Assembly: GCA_020627535.1 (NCBI GenBank)
Contig: JAHDGU010000001.1
Coordinates: 1-64,000, forward strand
Origin: Saprospiraceae bacterium
GTDB lineage: Bacteria; Bacteroidota; Bacteroidia; Chitinophagales; Saprospiraceae
Length of the DNA stretch: 64,000 nt
Direction of reading: 5' to 3'
Of the stretch, positions 25,093 to 34,800 are shown piece after piece (positions within the stretch are counted from its first letter, which is position 1; each line of letters opens with the position of its first letter). A program made the position numbers and the translations under genes. Under the pieces are notes generated by a model. That model saw only the letters and a list, made by a program, of their open reading frames with translations. It was not told the origin of the DNA and did no database searches.

Positions 25093-27222
25093 ATGAAGCA
25101 GAGTCTGATATTTATTTTCTGTCTGTCACTGGTTGCCATTTCTGCACAGGATGACTATCACCTTGAATTGGCTCAGCAGCTTGAGTCAGAATTTGGCCTC
25201 ACCGATTTTAGCTATGGCTTGTCGGACAATGAGGATGATAACCTCTCAGATGTTTTTGACTACGGTGATCTTCAAAGAATTGATGAGCCAATCGATGATT
25301 TTGTCTTCTCCATGAAGTCAAATATCAACGTAAGGAGTGTGGGCAATGCACAGTGGGACGCCGGCTATGGCATTTCTACCCCTCAGGCCATATCTTCTGG
25401 CGATGCCATGTTGGTCGTCTTTTGGGCTCGGAGCCTTAGCAGTGCCTCAGACATTTTTGCTTTCGGTGAGAATTCTTCCAGTTTTGAAAAGGACTACTAT
25501 ATCAATCTGAGTTTTACACAGGATTGGTCGCAGTATTTTATTCGTTTTAGTGCTTCGAGTGACTATGCTCCAGGTAGCTTCAATTTTGGCTTTCACCTGG
25601 CATCTGTCATTCAGGAGTTGGATATAGCTGGCTTTACCGTCTTAAATTTTGGAGCTATTCCGCTCGAGAATCTTCCTACGAGTTTTGGTGAAGGAGGCTA
25701 TGATGGATCTGAAGAGGATGCGCCATGGCGAGAAATTGCCGCTAATCGAATCGAGCAGATCAGAAAGGCAGACATGAATGTCAAAATCATAGATCACAAT
25801 GGCAATCCTGTCTCATCAGCCAAGATTGATGTTGCGATGCAATCACATGAGTTTGAGTTTGGATCAGCAGTGGTCGCATGCCGATTCCCTGGCAACAATT
25901 GCTATGACGAAACTTATATGAGCAAGCTCACGGATCTTGATGGTGAGGGGCATGGTTTCAATGCTTCTGTCATGGAAAATGCCATGAAGTGGGATGGTTG
26001 GGAAGAAGAGTGGCTTGGTACGCCGGCTCAGACAACCAGTGCCGTGGAGTGGCTCGCTGACAATGGACTTACTCCTCGTGGGCATACGCTTTTTTGGCCA
26101 GCCTATAGATATATGCCAGATGATATCAGCGAAAATCGTACTGATCTGGAATACATCCGCAATCGGATGAATCAGCGCATGACTAGGATGCTCATGGACC
26201 CTACACTTTCATCCGCAGTGCGAGAATGGGACATTGTCAATGAGATCACTCAAAATCGTGACTTCGAAAATATTTTTAGAAGCGATTCCAACTTTACGAC
26301 TGGCCGAGAAATCTATCAGGAAATATTTCAGAAAGCTCGAGATATAGACGCCAACCTGCGACTCTACATCAATGATTATGTAGTGCTTAGCGGTGGTGGA
26401 AGTGGAAGCTCAGTTGTCAATAGATATAAGATCTTTCTTGATGAACTCAGAGACTCAGATGTACCATGGGATGGAATAGGCTTCCAGTGTCACATTGGTT
26501 CTATCCCTACCAGTATTAACAAGGTTGAATCCGTGCTTAATGAATATTTCCAGCGCTATGGCAAACGCATGAAGATTACTGAGTACGACATTGACGATAA
26601 TGTGGACCCCGGAATCCAGGGAAGATATCTGGCTGATTTTCTCGAGATTATTTTCAGTCATCCGGGAGTTGATGGTTTTATCATGTGGGGCTTCTGGGAT
26701 GGTAATCATTGGAAGAACAATGCTCCTATGTTTGACATAGACTGGAATCTCAAGCCAAGTGGTCAAGCTTTTATCGACAAAGTATTTCATGATTGGTGGA
26801 CAGAAGAACTCCTGTTCGCGGATGAGGGTGGTGACGCGTTTGTGCGTGGTTTTAAGGGTGACTATATCCTTACTGTAGAGCATGATGGTGTCACTCAAGC
26901 TTATGACTTAGTTTTATCAGATGACATGGATACCACCCTTGTTCTCGATCTGAGCAGCAGTTTACAGGTCTTAGACTCCGAGTACGTTCAGGTATCCCCA
27001 AATCCTATTGGTAAAGGAACTGAGCTAAACTTACACTGGGAGTTGCCATATGAGCGCTTGGAGTATTCATTCCAGAATATCGAAGGCAAGACAGTCACGG
27101 CATGGCAATCATGTCATCAAGGGCAGAAAATTTCCCTTGACCTTGCAAGTGGCTCCTACATCTTGGTGCTCAAAACTCCCAAGGGAGAGTTGATTCAAAA
27201 AGCAATCAAGGTCCTAAAATAA
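25093..27222 (+). CDS. GH10 endo-1,4-beta-xylanase with N-terminal CBM-like domain and type IX sorting domain
   Basis: Cleaves internal beta-1,4 bonds of xylan at the cell surface. After the signal peptide (LIFIFCLSLVAISAQ), residues of about 45-205 form a CBM4/9-like beta-sandwich. The GH10 barrel (about 235-570) shows FNASVMENAMKWDGWE, the RGHTLFWP motif, the acid/base Glu384 in WDIVNEI and the nucleophile Glu497 in KITEYDID. The last ~75 residues (VSPNPIGKGTELNLHW to ELIQKAIKVLK) are a T9SS type A domain. All catalytic residues are present, so it should be active. It is followed two bases later by the GH3 gene and sits just after a terminator-like hairpin. Confidence 0.95.
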   Translation: MKQSLIFIFCLSLVAISAQDDYHLELAQQLESEFGLTDFSYGLSDNEDDNLSDVFDYGDLQRIDEPIDDFVFSMKSNINVRSVGNAQWDAGYGISTPQAISSGDAMLVVFWARSLSSASDIFAFGENSSSFEKDYYINLSFTQDWSQYFIRFSASSDYAPGSFNFGFHLASVIQELDIAGFTVLNFGAIPLENLPTSFGEGGYDGSEEDAPWREIAANRIEQIRKADMNVKIIDHNGNPVSSAKIDVAMQSHEFEFGSAVVACRFPGNNCYDETYMSKLTDLDGEGHGFNASVMENAMKWDGWEEEWLGTPAQTTSAVEWLADNGLTPRGHTLFWPAYRYMPDDISENRTDLEYIRNRMNQRMTRMLMDPTLSSAVREWDIVNEITQNRDFENIFRSDSNFTTGREIYQEIFQKARDIDANLRLYINDYVVLSGGGSGSSVVNRYKIFLDELRDSDVPWDGIGFQCHIGSIPTSINKVESVLNEYFQRYGKRMKITEYDIDDNVDPGIQGRYLADFLEIIFSHPGVDGFIMWGFWDGNHWKNNAPMFDIDWNLKPSGQAFIDKVFHDWWTEELLFADEGGDAFVRGFKGDYILTVEHDGVTQAYDLVLSDDMDTTLVLDLSSSLQVLDSEYVQVSPNPIGKGTELNLHWELPYERLEYSFQNIEGKTVTAWQSCHQGQKISLDLASGSYILVLKTPKGELIQKAIKVLK

Positions 27223-27224
27223 TT

Positions 27225-29414
27225 ATGAGGCATCTACTCGCGTTCTTGATCTGCGCCTTGGCGCTTACAAGTGTATCTGCACAGGTAACTTCATCTTCCA
27301 GTTTTCCCTTTGCAGATGCCTCATTGACGATCGACGAAAGGGTAGAAGATCTTATTGCCCGTCTTAGTACAGAGGAAAAGATTGCTCAGCTGCTTTATGA
27401 TGCTCCTACCATCAAGAGACTTGGTATTCCTGCTTACAACTGGTGGAGTGAATGTCTGCACGGCATCGCAAGAAATGGCAAAGCCACGATCTTTCCTCAA
27501 GCGATAGGTCTAGGAGCGACATGGGATACAGATCTTATCGAGCGCATAGCTCAGAGTATCGCTCTCGAAGGACGAGCGAAATTCAATGCTAATGCAGAGG
27601 CCGGGTATATGGCGCAATATGCGGGACTCACATACTGGACTCCCAATGTCAATCTCTTCCGTGATCCAAGATGGGGAAGAGGACAAGAGACTTATGGGGA
27701 AGATCCACACCTGCTGGCAGAGATCGGTAAGGCATTTGTACGAGGAGTCCAAGGTGATGGAGATTATCTGATGGGAGCGGCCCTAGCCAAGCACTATGCT
27801 GTACATAGTGGGCCAGAGAAGCTCCGACATACTTTTGACGCTAAAGTCAGTCGATTTGACCTTTGGAACACCTATTTACCTGCCTTTGAGGCATTGGTGA
27901 CCGATGCAAAAGTCGAGGGTGTCATGGGTGCCTACAATCGGACCAATGGTGCGCCTTGCTGTGCACACCCATATCTAATATCAGAAGTACTCAGAGGCAA
28001 ATGGCAATTCAAAGGGTACTTCGTCTCGGACTGCTGGGCTCTGGTTGATTTTTATCAAGGACACAATGTCTCTGAGGATGCGGTGCAAGCAGCAGCACTG
28101 GCACTCAATAGCGGATGCAATCTCAATTGTGGTAGCACTTACCCCAATCTAGGCGAAAGTTTAGCCCAAGAGCTTATCACCGAAGAACAAATCGATCAAA
28201 ATCTTCGTCAATTATTGCCAACGAGATTTAGGCTAGGATTATTCAATCAAGCAAAGGATCGTGTATACACTGATATAGGTCTTGATGTGGTGCGACATAC
28301 GGATCACATAGCACTCAGTTATGAGGCAGCGCTCAAGTCTTTGGTGCTCCTTAAGAATGAGGATAATGTGCTACCTCTTGATCCAGATCTCAATAGCGTC
28401 TTTGTGACAGGTCCGATGGCTGCAAATGTGCAAGCTCTGTTGGCCAATTACTACGGCGTATCTGGAGATCTTGTCACGCTGCTCGAAGGTATCGTAGATA
28501 ATGTATCTAGTCGGACTGCTATCCGCTACGTGCAAGGCAATCTCATGGATCGACCTAATATCAATCCAATGGATTGGTACTCGGATGAGGCAAGGATAGC
28601 GGATGTCACCATAGCATGCATGGGGATATCCCAGCTTCTTGAAGGCGAGGAGGGCGAGGCCATTGCCAGCCCTCATGCTGGTGATCGTGTGAATATTGGA
28701 CTGCCGGAGCATCAGATCGAATTTTTGAAACTTCTCAGATCCAAAGCCAACAAACTTGTAGTTGTCATCACAGGAGGCTCAGCCATCTCCATACCAGAAG
28801 TCCATGAGATGGCGGACGCAGTCTTGTATGCATGGTATCCTGGAGAGCAAGGTGGACAAGCAGTTGGTGACGTACTATTTGGCCGAAAGGCCCCAAGTGG
28901 AAAGCTACCTGTATCGTTCGTGAAGACGATAGAGGACTTACCACCTTATGAGAGCTACGATATGACAGGTCGTACTTACCGATATGCAGAGCAAGAGCTT
29001 TTGTACCCCTTTGGATTTGGTCTCAGCTATGGCGCTGCATCCATCAAAATACTGGAGCACACCGAGAAAAGAATATCTCAGCGGACTCCGCTCAAAGCGC
29101 TTGTGATGGTACGAAATAGTGGTGAAATTCCGGTGGAAGAGGTGTTGCAGGTCTACAAAGAGCCTGTAGATGCTGATAAGAAGTATGCCAAGTATGACTT
29201 GATACACTTTGAAAGAGTACGACTAGAGCCACACGAGTACAAGGAGATAGAGATCTCGATACCTGTCAGTGACTTCTACTACTACGATGAGGATGGTAAC
29301 AAGGAGTGTCAGCACAATGACTTTCAGGTTTACATCGGATTTTCCACGCCGCACCAAAGGGCATTAGAGCTCGGAGCGATCAGACCTCAAAGTATTGACA
29401 TCAAAGTGCGCTAG
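27225..29414 (+). CDS. GH3 beta-xylosidase / arabinosidase-type glycosidase
   Basis: A 729-aa GH3 enzyme with a signal peptide (LLAFLICALALTSVSAQ) and no T9SS domain, hence probably periplasmic, where it would hydrolyse imported xylo-oligosaccharides to xylose. The N-terminal barrel has YNWWSECLHGIARNG, VNLFRDPRWGRGQETYGEDP and the nucleophile Asp269 in FVSDCWALVDF. The C-terminal alpha/beta sandwich has KSLVLLKNEDNVLPLD and YPGEQGGQAVGDVLFG. A final fibronectin-III-like domain ends the protein. These features match the plant-type xylosidase branch of GH3 rather than beta-glucosidases. It is last in the locus; its stop lies two bases from the convergent fabI stop. Confidence 0.92.
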   Translation: MRHLLAFLICALALTSVSAQVTSSSSFPFADASLTIDERVEDLIARLSTEEKIAQLLYDAPTIKRLGIPAYNWWSECLHGIARNGKATIFPQAIGLGATWDTDLIERIAQSIALEGRAKFNANAEAGYMAQYAGLTYWTPNVNLFRDPRWGRGQETYGEDPHLLAEIGKAFVRGVQGDGDYLMGAALAKHYAVHSGPEKLRHTFDAKVSRFDLWNTYLPAFEALVTDAKVEGVMGAYNRTNGAPCCAHPYLISEVLRGKWQFKGYFVSDCWALVDFYQGHNVSEDAVQAAALALNSGCNLNCGSTYPNLGESLAQELITEEQIDQNLRQLLPTRFRLGLFNQAKDRVYTDIGLDVVRHTDHIALSYEAALKSLVLLKNEDNVLPLDPDLNSVFVTGPMAANVQALLANYYGVSGDLVTLLEGIVDNVSSRTAIRYVQGNLMDRPNINPMDWYSDEARIADVTIACMGISQLLEGEEGEAIASPHAGDRVNIGLPEHQIEFLKLLRSKANKLVVVITGGSAISIPEVHEMADAVLYAWYPGEQGGQAVGDVLFGRKAPSGKLPVSFVKTIEDLPPYESYDMTGRTYRYAEQELLYPFGFGLSYGAASIKILEHTEKRISQRTPLKALVMVRNSGEIPVEEVLQVYKEPVDADKKYAKYDLIHFERVRLEPHEYKEIEISIPVSDFYYYDEDGNKECQHNDFQVYIGFSTPHQRALELGAIRPQSIDIKVR
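28878..28892 (+). repeat. GNRA-hairpin motif variant, GGCC stem
   Basis: TTTGGCCGAAAGGCC, a 4-bp stem with a GAAA loop inside the GH3 gene, read as FGRKA. Confidence 0.5.
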
Positions 29415-29416
29415 GC

Positions 29417-30220
29417 TTATTCGCCCGTTACAAGACTGGGATTGATTCCCATATTGACATATCCACCGTCGTGGTAGAGATTTTGCATGGTGATCTTGCG
29501 ACTCATATCCGAGAACATGAAAATGCAATAATCTGCACACTCGTCTGCAGTAGCATTGCCAAGGGGAGACATGCTATCTGCATAGTCAAAAAACTCTTGG
29601 AAGCCTTTGACCCCTTGTCCAGCCGTGGTCATCGTCGGCGACTGTGAGATCGTATTGACACGTACGTTGTTTTTGACACCAAAGTGGTAGCCGAAGCTCC
29701 TGGCAAATGACTCCAAGAGAGCTTTGCTCTCTGCCATTTCGCTGTAGTCTGGGAAAACTCTTTGAGCAGCAATATATGTGAGCCCAAGGATGCTTCCCCA
29801 GTCCGACATTACGTCGTTTTGATAGGCGACTTGCATCATCTTGTGAAAGGAGATCGCGGAGACATCAAATGTCTTTTGCATCCAATCGTATTTTAGATTG
29901 GTATACTCACGTTTTTTACGGACGTTGACACTCATGCCGATAGAATGTAGGACAAAGTCCAATTTGCCCCCAAGCAACTCTTGGCTCTGTGTATAAAGGG
30001 CTTCAATATCCTCAAGATTGGTCGCATCAGCTGGGATGATCTCAGCGCCGACCTTAGCTGCAAGTTCTTGGATCTTGCCAAATCGCAGTGCGACTGGCGC
30101 ATTGGTCAAAGTAATTTTAGCGCCGTGAGCAGCGCATTTTTCTGCGACTTTCCATGCGATGGATTGCTCATCGAGTGCTCCGGATATGATTCCTCTTTTT
30201 CCTTCTAGTAGCGCCATCAT
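29417..30220 (-). CDS. fabI: Enoyl-[acyl-carrier-protein] reductase (NADH)
   Basis: Catalyses the last reductive step of fatty-acid elongation. The 267-aa SDR-fold protein shows the FabI nucleotide-binding N-terminus GKRGIISGALDEQSIAWKVA. It then has HSIGMS in the substrate region and the catalytic FPDYSEMAESKALLES (Tyr-x6-Lys type of FabI). The late segment VNTISQSPTMTTAG also fits, as does the C-terminal LYHDGGYVNMG. Two adjacent Met codons (30220 and 30217) are possible starts. A -7 element lies about 25 bases upstream, giving a short leader. Confidence 0.95.
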   Translation of the reverse strand: MMALLEGKRGIISGALDEQSIAWKVAEKCAAHGAKITLTNAPVALRFGKIQELAAKVGAEIIPADATNLEDIEALYTQSQELLGGKLDFVLHSIGMSVNVRKKREYTNLKYDWMQKTFDVSAISFHKMMQVAYQNDVMSDWGSILGLTYIAAQRVFPDYSEMAESKALLESFARSFGYHFGVKNNVRVNTISQSPTMTTAGQGVKGFQEFFDYADSMSPLGNATADECADYCIFMFSDMSRKITMQNLYHDGGYVNMGINPSLVTGE

Positions 30221-30245
30221 GTTTGCTTTTTCGATTTATGTCCGA

Positions 30246-30253
30246 CAAAGGTA
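30246..30253 (-). promoter_or_regulatory. -7 element TACCTTTG upstream of fabI
   Basis: Minus-strand TACCTTTG matches TAnnTTTG, 25 bases before the fabI start, leaving a conventional short leader. Confidence 0.6.
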
Positions 30254-30288
30254 GTTTCTTGGAATGGACGAATGAATAGGCACGATCA

Positions 30289-30303
30289 TTTTAGCGAAAG
30301 CGG
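30289..30303 (+). repeat. Imperfect GNRA-hairpin motif
   Basis: TTTTAGCGAAAGCGG keeps the T-run, the GC/GC inner stem and the GAAA loop but has an unpaired outer position. It covers the stop codon of the membrane glycosyltransferase gene. Confidence 0.4.
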
Positions 30304-31679
30304 GCAAGGTAAACAGCCACATTGCTGTAGGATAGCGTATCTACTTGTGCTACTCTATGCAGACTTCCGTCAAATGCCTCGCGACCAGCTGGCCAATTGG
30401 CACCGCGAACTACAAGCGCAGGTCCTCGGATATGAGAAAGCATGTCAGAGCTGGCATGCTTGAGCCGGCAGGGACGCTGCACTGGGTGAATCTCGCAATA
30501 ATAGTATAGCGTAGGGTAGGCGCTCTCATCAGCGATGATGTTTTGATCAGGATGTTCATCAATTTGCGTAAGAGCGATGGAGTAATCAGTCACGTCTAGG
30601 CGTGTCCATGGGCTTGATCTATCGAGTAGCATGATCATCAGGACTGCTGAGCACAAGATGTAGATCAGTTTTGACCAAAGTCGATACTCTGCGGTCAAGG
30701 ATGCAAGCAGGTATAAGGCATAGAAGCTCACCATGCTGAAGAGCAATGTGCGCGGTCTCCATAGGTAGAGGTGTGCGCTGCACACGACCCAAGTCACACT
30801 GCCGATCAATATGGAGGAAAGGGCCAGTTGTTTGTGGAGCCTCGCACTGTCTGTGTTCCAGAGGCTTGTGATACCTGTAATGATTGCCATGAGCACGATG
30901 AGGATTGATACCACTGTATGGTTTCCTGGCATGGCGAGCCAGTTTGTGAGAAGACGCACATTTTGCCGAAAGGCACCCTCTCCACTCCAAGCTGGAAAGT
31001 ATGCTGCATGAACGGCCTCGAGATAATCTGACCCGACCTGCGATCGTAAGATGCATAGGTACAAGGTGAGAAATGAGGCTGCCGCCAAAATGTACTTCGG
31101 CCACTGTGGAACGCGCCACGTGCGAGCCAGAATCATCTGGGATAAACCTATAGCTGCGATGACGAAGATCGAGGAAAAGGCCAACCATGGTGCGAGTAAG
31201 AACACGAGAAAGTTTGTTCGCTTTTGCTCAGAAATCGACTGGTAGATGAGAAGTGTGGCGACGAAAAACTCCATCATGTATTGCTTGCATTCCGTTCCAT
31301 ATCTCAAGCAAAGCGGATTGATAATGAACAGGAAAATGACGAGATCTGACCACATCGAAGACTCTAGTCGCTGCCAGATGCGACACATGTAGTAGGTGCT
31401 GCCTATAGCTGCGCAGAGACTTGGAAGGCGAAAAACCCACTCATAAGTGCCCAAGATACTAGTGAGTCCTTTGAGGAGCAATAGATAGAGTGGTGGAGCA
31501 TACTGTGCGTAGGGTAGACTCCCGAATAGCCCAGCCATGTCAGTCTCGATGACGGCTCGGATCAGATTGGCTTCATCAATGAAGAGAGTGCGCTGCAATG
31601 ACAGCTGGTAGCCGTATATCGCCGATGTAAGAAGTGTCCAGATCACCGTGCGAGACCAGTCTTTTCGCTTGTTGTCCAC
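30291..31679 (-). CDS. Multipass membrane glycosyltransferase, GT39/ArnT-like (GT-C fold)
   Basis: A 462-aa protein with about ten hydrophobic helices. It opens with TVIWTLLTSAIYGYQLSLQR. The first periplasmic loop then carries DEANLIRAVIETD, the acidic GT-C signature region, followed by YAQYAPPLYLLLLKGLTSILG and GTYEWVFRLPSLCAAIGSTY. This fits a dolichol/undecaprenyl-phosphate-sugar-dependent transferase of the PMT/ArnT superfamily. The C-terminal soluble part is short (NIIADESAYPTLYYYCEIHP). The start codon is GTG 31679. Acceptor and sugar are unknown. It may decorate surface glycans or glycoproteins. Confidence 0.7.
   Translation of the reverse strand: MDNKRKDWSRTVIWTLLTSAIYGYQLSLQRTLFIDEANLIRAVIETDMAGLFGSLPYAQYAPPLYLLLLKGLTSILGTYEWVFRLPSLCAAIGSTYYMCRIWQRLESSMWSDLVIFLFIINPLCLRYGTECKQYMMEFFVATLLIYQSISEQKRTNFLVFLLAPWLAFSSIFVIAAIGLSQMILARTWRVPQWPKYILAAASFLTLYLCILRSQVGSDYLEAVHAAYFPAWSGEGAFRQNVRLLTNWLAMPGNHTVVSILIVLMAIITGITSLWNTDSARLHKQLALSSILIGSVTWVVCSAHLYLWRPRTLLFSMVSFYALYLLASLTAEYRLWSKLIYILCSAVLMIMLLDRSSPWTRLDVTDYSIALTQIDEHPDQNIIADESAYPTLYYYCEIHPVQRPCRLKHASSDMLSHIRGPALVVRGANWPAGREAFDGSLHRVAQVDTLSYSNVAVYLARFR
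30961..30974 (+). repeat. GNRA-hairpin motif variant, GCC/GGC stem
   Basis: TTTTGCCGAAAGGC has the stem bases exchanged relative to the commonest form while loop and T-run are kept. It lies inside the membrane glycosyltransferase gene, antisense to AFRQ. Confidence 0.55.
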
Positions 31680-31812
31680 GACGTAAAGGTATGACCTGCT
31701 CGATAGGCTAGAGGACTAGTCTGGCCCATCTACTGCGCTTGAAATTCAAGATATGAAAATATTTTACATGTGATAATTGTTGCTAAACATTCATTTACAT
31801 ATATAAAAATTC

Positions 31813-31820
31813 TATATTTG
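31813..31820 (+). promoter_or_regulatory. -7 element TATATTTG before the 1654-aa secreted protein
   Basis: TATATTTG matches TAnnTTTG in an AT-rich divergent intergenic region (31680-31881), with a TTTAC at 31794 near the -33 distance. The leader to the ATG at 31882 would be about 55 bases. Confidence 0.6.
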
Positions 31821-31881
31821 TCGTTGACGAGGCTATCCAACCTGGCCGACGAACGACGAATTATTCACCAATTTTTTCCTG

Positions 31882-34800
31882 ATGAATGTGAATTGCAACC
31901 TGCAGCAATGGCTTTGCTGTGTTTTTTTTATTGGGGTATTTTGTACCACTCAGACGCTGAGTGCCAACTGTGATAGTACTGAGTTGTCAGTCATCTGTGA
32001 GGATGTGACCATTGACCTAGATGGAGAATCCGTATGGGTCTTGGATCCCTTTGATGTACATCTGATGACATCTAGCGATACTTTGATTACTGACTATCGA
32101 CTGGATCGAGATAGCTTTTTCTGTGAGGACTTTGGTACTGCTCAAGAAGTCATGCTCACTGTGGAGGACATCTGTGGAAACAGTGCAAGCTGCTCTGCTC
32201 AAGTGACATTCATCAATGCTCCGCAGTTGCAAGTGGATTGTATGGATGATGTACAGGTGTATCTCAATCCTGGACAGTGTGGGCGATTTGTCAATTTTGA
32301 GTTTGATATTGACAATCCATGCGGCGACTCAGTCACTGTAGTGCAGACTGACGCTACGGGCTTAGTCTCTGGGGATTTCTTTGGAGTAGGACTCAATGTT
32401 TTATCCTTTGAGTTTTACAATACGATGGGGGATACTGCTAGCTGCAGCTTCTCGGTGGAGATGATTGAGTTTGAAAGTGGGCAGACAGAAATGTCTTGTA
32501 ACGATAGGGTGAATATCTCCCTCAATTCTTACTGTGAAGCACTCATCACAGCAGATTTTCTCCTAGAAGGAAATATATATCGATGCTATGATGACTATCA
32601 AGTCATCGTCTCCGAAGAGAGAAATGGTCCTGCGATACCTGGCTCTCCGCTCGTGACTGAAGTCTATCTCAATGATACACTCTATGTCAATGTCTGTGAT
32701 CCTGAGTCGGGCAACTGCTGCTGGGGCACGATATTGATCGAGGATAAAATAATTCCACCGCTGAGCTGTGAGGATATTACAGTTGACTGCGGTGATGATG
32801 TTTCACCTGATGGTCTTGGAAGTTATCCGCAGTTTATCGACGGTGACATCTGCGCTGATACGACGATGAGCTATGAGGATGATGTGATACATCTAGGTTG
32901 TAGTGATTCTCTCTTTATCGAGCGTATAGATCGACTGTGGACCATCAGGAAAGCCAATGGTGCTCAGTCCTCATGTCTGCAACAGATATTTATCACCAAG
33001 GGTGATCCAGATAGTATCAGTCTTCCACCTCACTACGACAATGTGGAGGAGCCAGCTTTTCACTGTGGAAATATCGCCGACTGGCCAATCAATAATGATG
33101 GCTATCGCATACCACCTCTTGAGGTCACTGGAATCGTCAGTGCAGATTGTCCAAATTTATTCCCATCCCACAGAGATCATATTGTGCCGCTTTGTGGAGG
33201 AGCATATAAAATCATTCGCGAGTGGTCGATATTTGATCACTGCGAAGTGCGCATCGTATCCCGTCCGCAGGTGATTCTCGTGGAGAATAGTCCTCTAGAA
33301 TTGAATTTTCCTAGTGATAGTATCTCTATCGGTACTGAGCCCTGGATGTGCTTGGCTAACTATCTATTGCCCTATCCAGAGGTCACAGATCTATGCGTGG
33401 TCAATGGTGAATATCACTTCCGCGCCATCAACCCAGGTATTGATGTCAATATGACGAGTGATTTTATCCAGTTGAGTAATATTCCCCTCGGGGACAATCT
33501 CGTCATGATCGAAGTGACAGATGCCTGTGGTCGTAGAGATACCACAGAGATCGTGATCTGGGTAGATGACGATGATGTGCCTACAGCGATTGCGGATCTC
33601 AATACCAAGGTGAGCCTCGGCGTGGATGGGACTGCTAAGGTATACGCTGAGTCCTTTGATGATGGCAGCATTGACAACTGTGGTGTAGATAGCTTTGAAG
33701 TACGGCGTGTGGTAAGAGGTGACTGTGGTGATGGTGTCAATGACGGCATAGAATTTGGGCCATATGTAGAGTTTTGTTGTGCTGATATCGGGGCGATGAT
33801 ACAAGTCGAGCTGCGTGTATATGACGCTGCGGGCAATTTCAATTCTGTTATGGTCAATGCTATGGTCGAGGACAAGCTGCCACCATTCATTATTTGTCCT
33901 CCCGACATTACAGTAGCCTGTGATTTTGCCTTTCCTGATGATGCATTGGCAGATGTGACTGATGGTACATTTGGTAGAGTAGTGACCCATCCTGATAGCG
34001 TTAAGGATGTGATGGTTTTTGGTCATGGCCATCCTGATTTTGCGGATGATCATGTGTGGGGAAGCGATGGTCTCGTCATTGAAAATTGTGATATCAATAT
34101 TGATCTTATCTCTATCAAGCAGATCAATTGTGGAAGAGGGTATATCAAGAGACGTTTCATTGCTACTGATGCCAATGGCCTGACATCGGAGTGTACACAG
34201 ACAATCACTTTCGATGAGTTCGATCCATTTGACGAAAGTCATATTACATGGCCTTATGATCCTACACTGATGGATGTCTGTATAGAGGACGTAATGACTG
34301 ATCCAGACGTGGCGGGTAAGCCATCATACATCGGTGATGTATGTTCGGAGATACTGATGAGTTATGAGGACGAAATATTCACGCAAGATCCGAGTTCATG
34401 TATCAAAATATTGCGTACGTGGAAGATTCTTGATTGGTGTCAGCATGATCCAGTCACGGGTGAAGGGATATGGACCAATCAGCAAATTATTAAAATATCC
34501 AATACGGTCCCACCGACAATATTTGATGCCCCTGATATCACAGTATGCAACGTCATGCCCGATCCTGGAGGGAATCAAGTTGTGAATGGAAGCTTTGAAT
34601 CTGGATTGACGGGATTTGATACGGAATATTTGAATAATCAGACGACCATCTTTGAGGAAGGTACATATGCCATCACGGACAATGCAGAAGCAGTGAATGG
34701 CAACTATCGTCCGTGTGGTGATCACACCACGGGCTCAGGTCAGTATATGGCCATCAATGGTGATACTATACTGGATAAAAAATTGTGGTGTACCACCGTG

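Noticed and set aside
33391-34242. Long minus-strand open frame (283 aa) antisense to the 1654-aa gene
   Set aside because: Composition is typical of a shadow frame with high His/Ile/Thr content and no motif. The sense gene has clear domains throughout.
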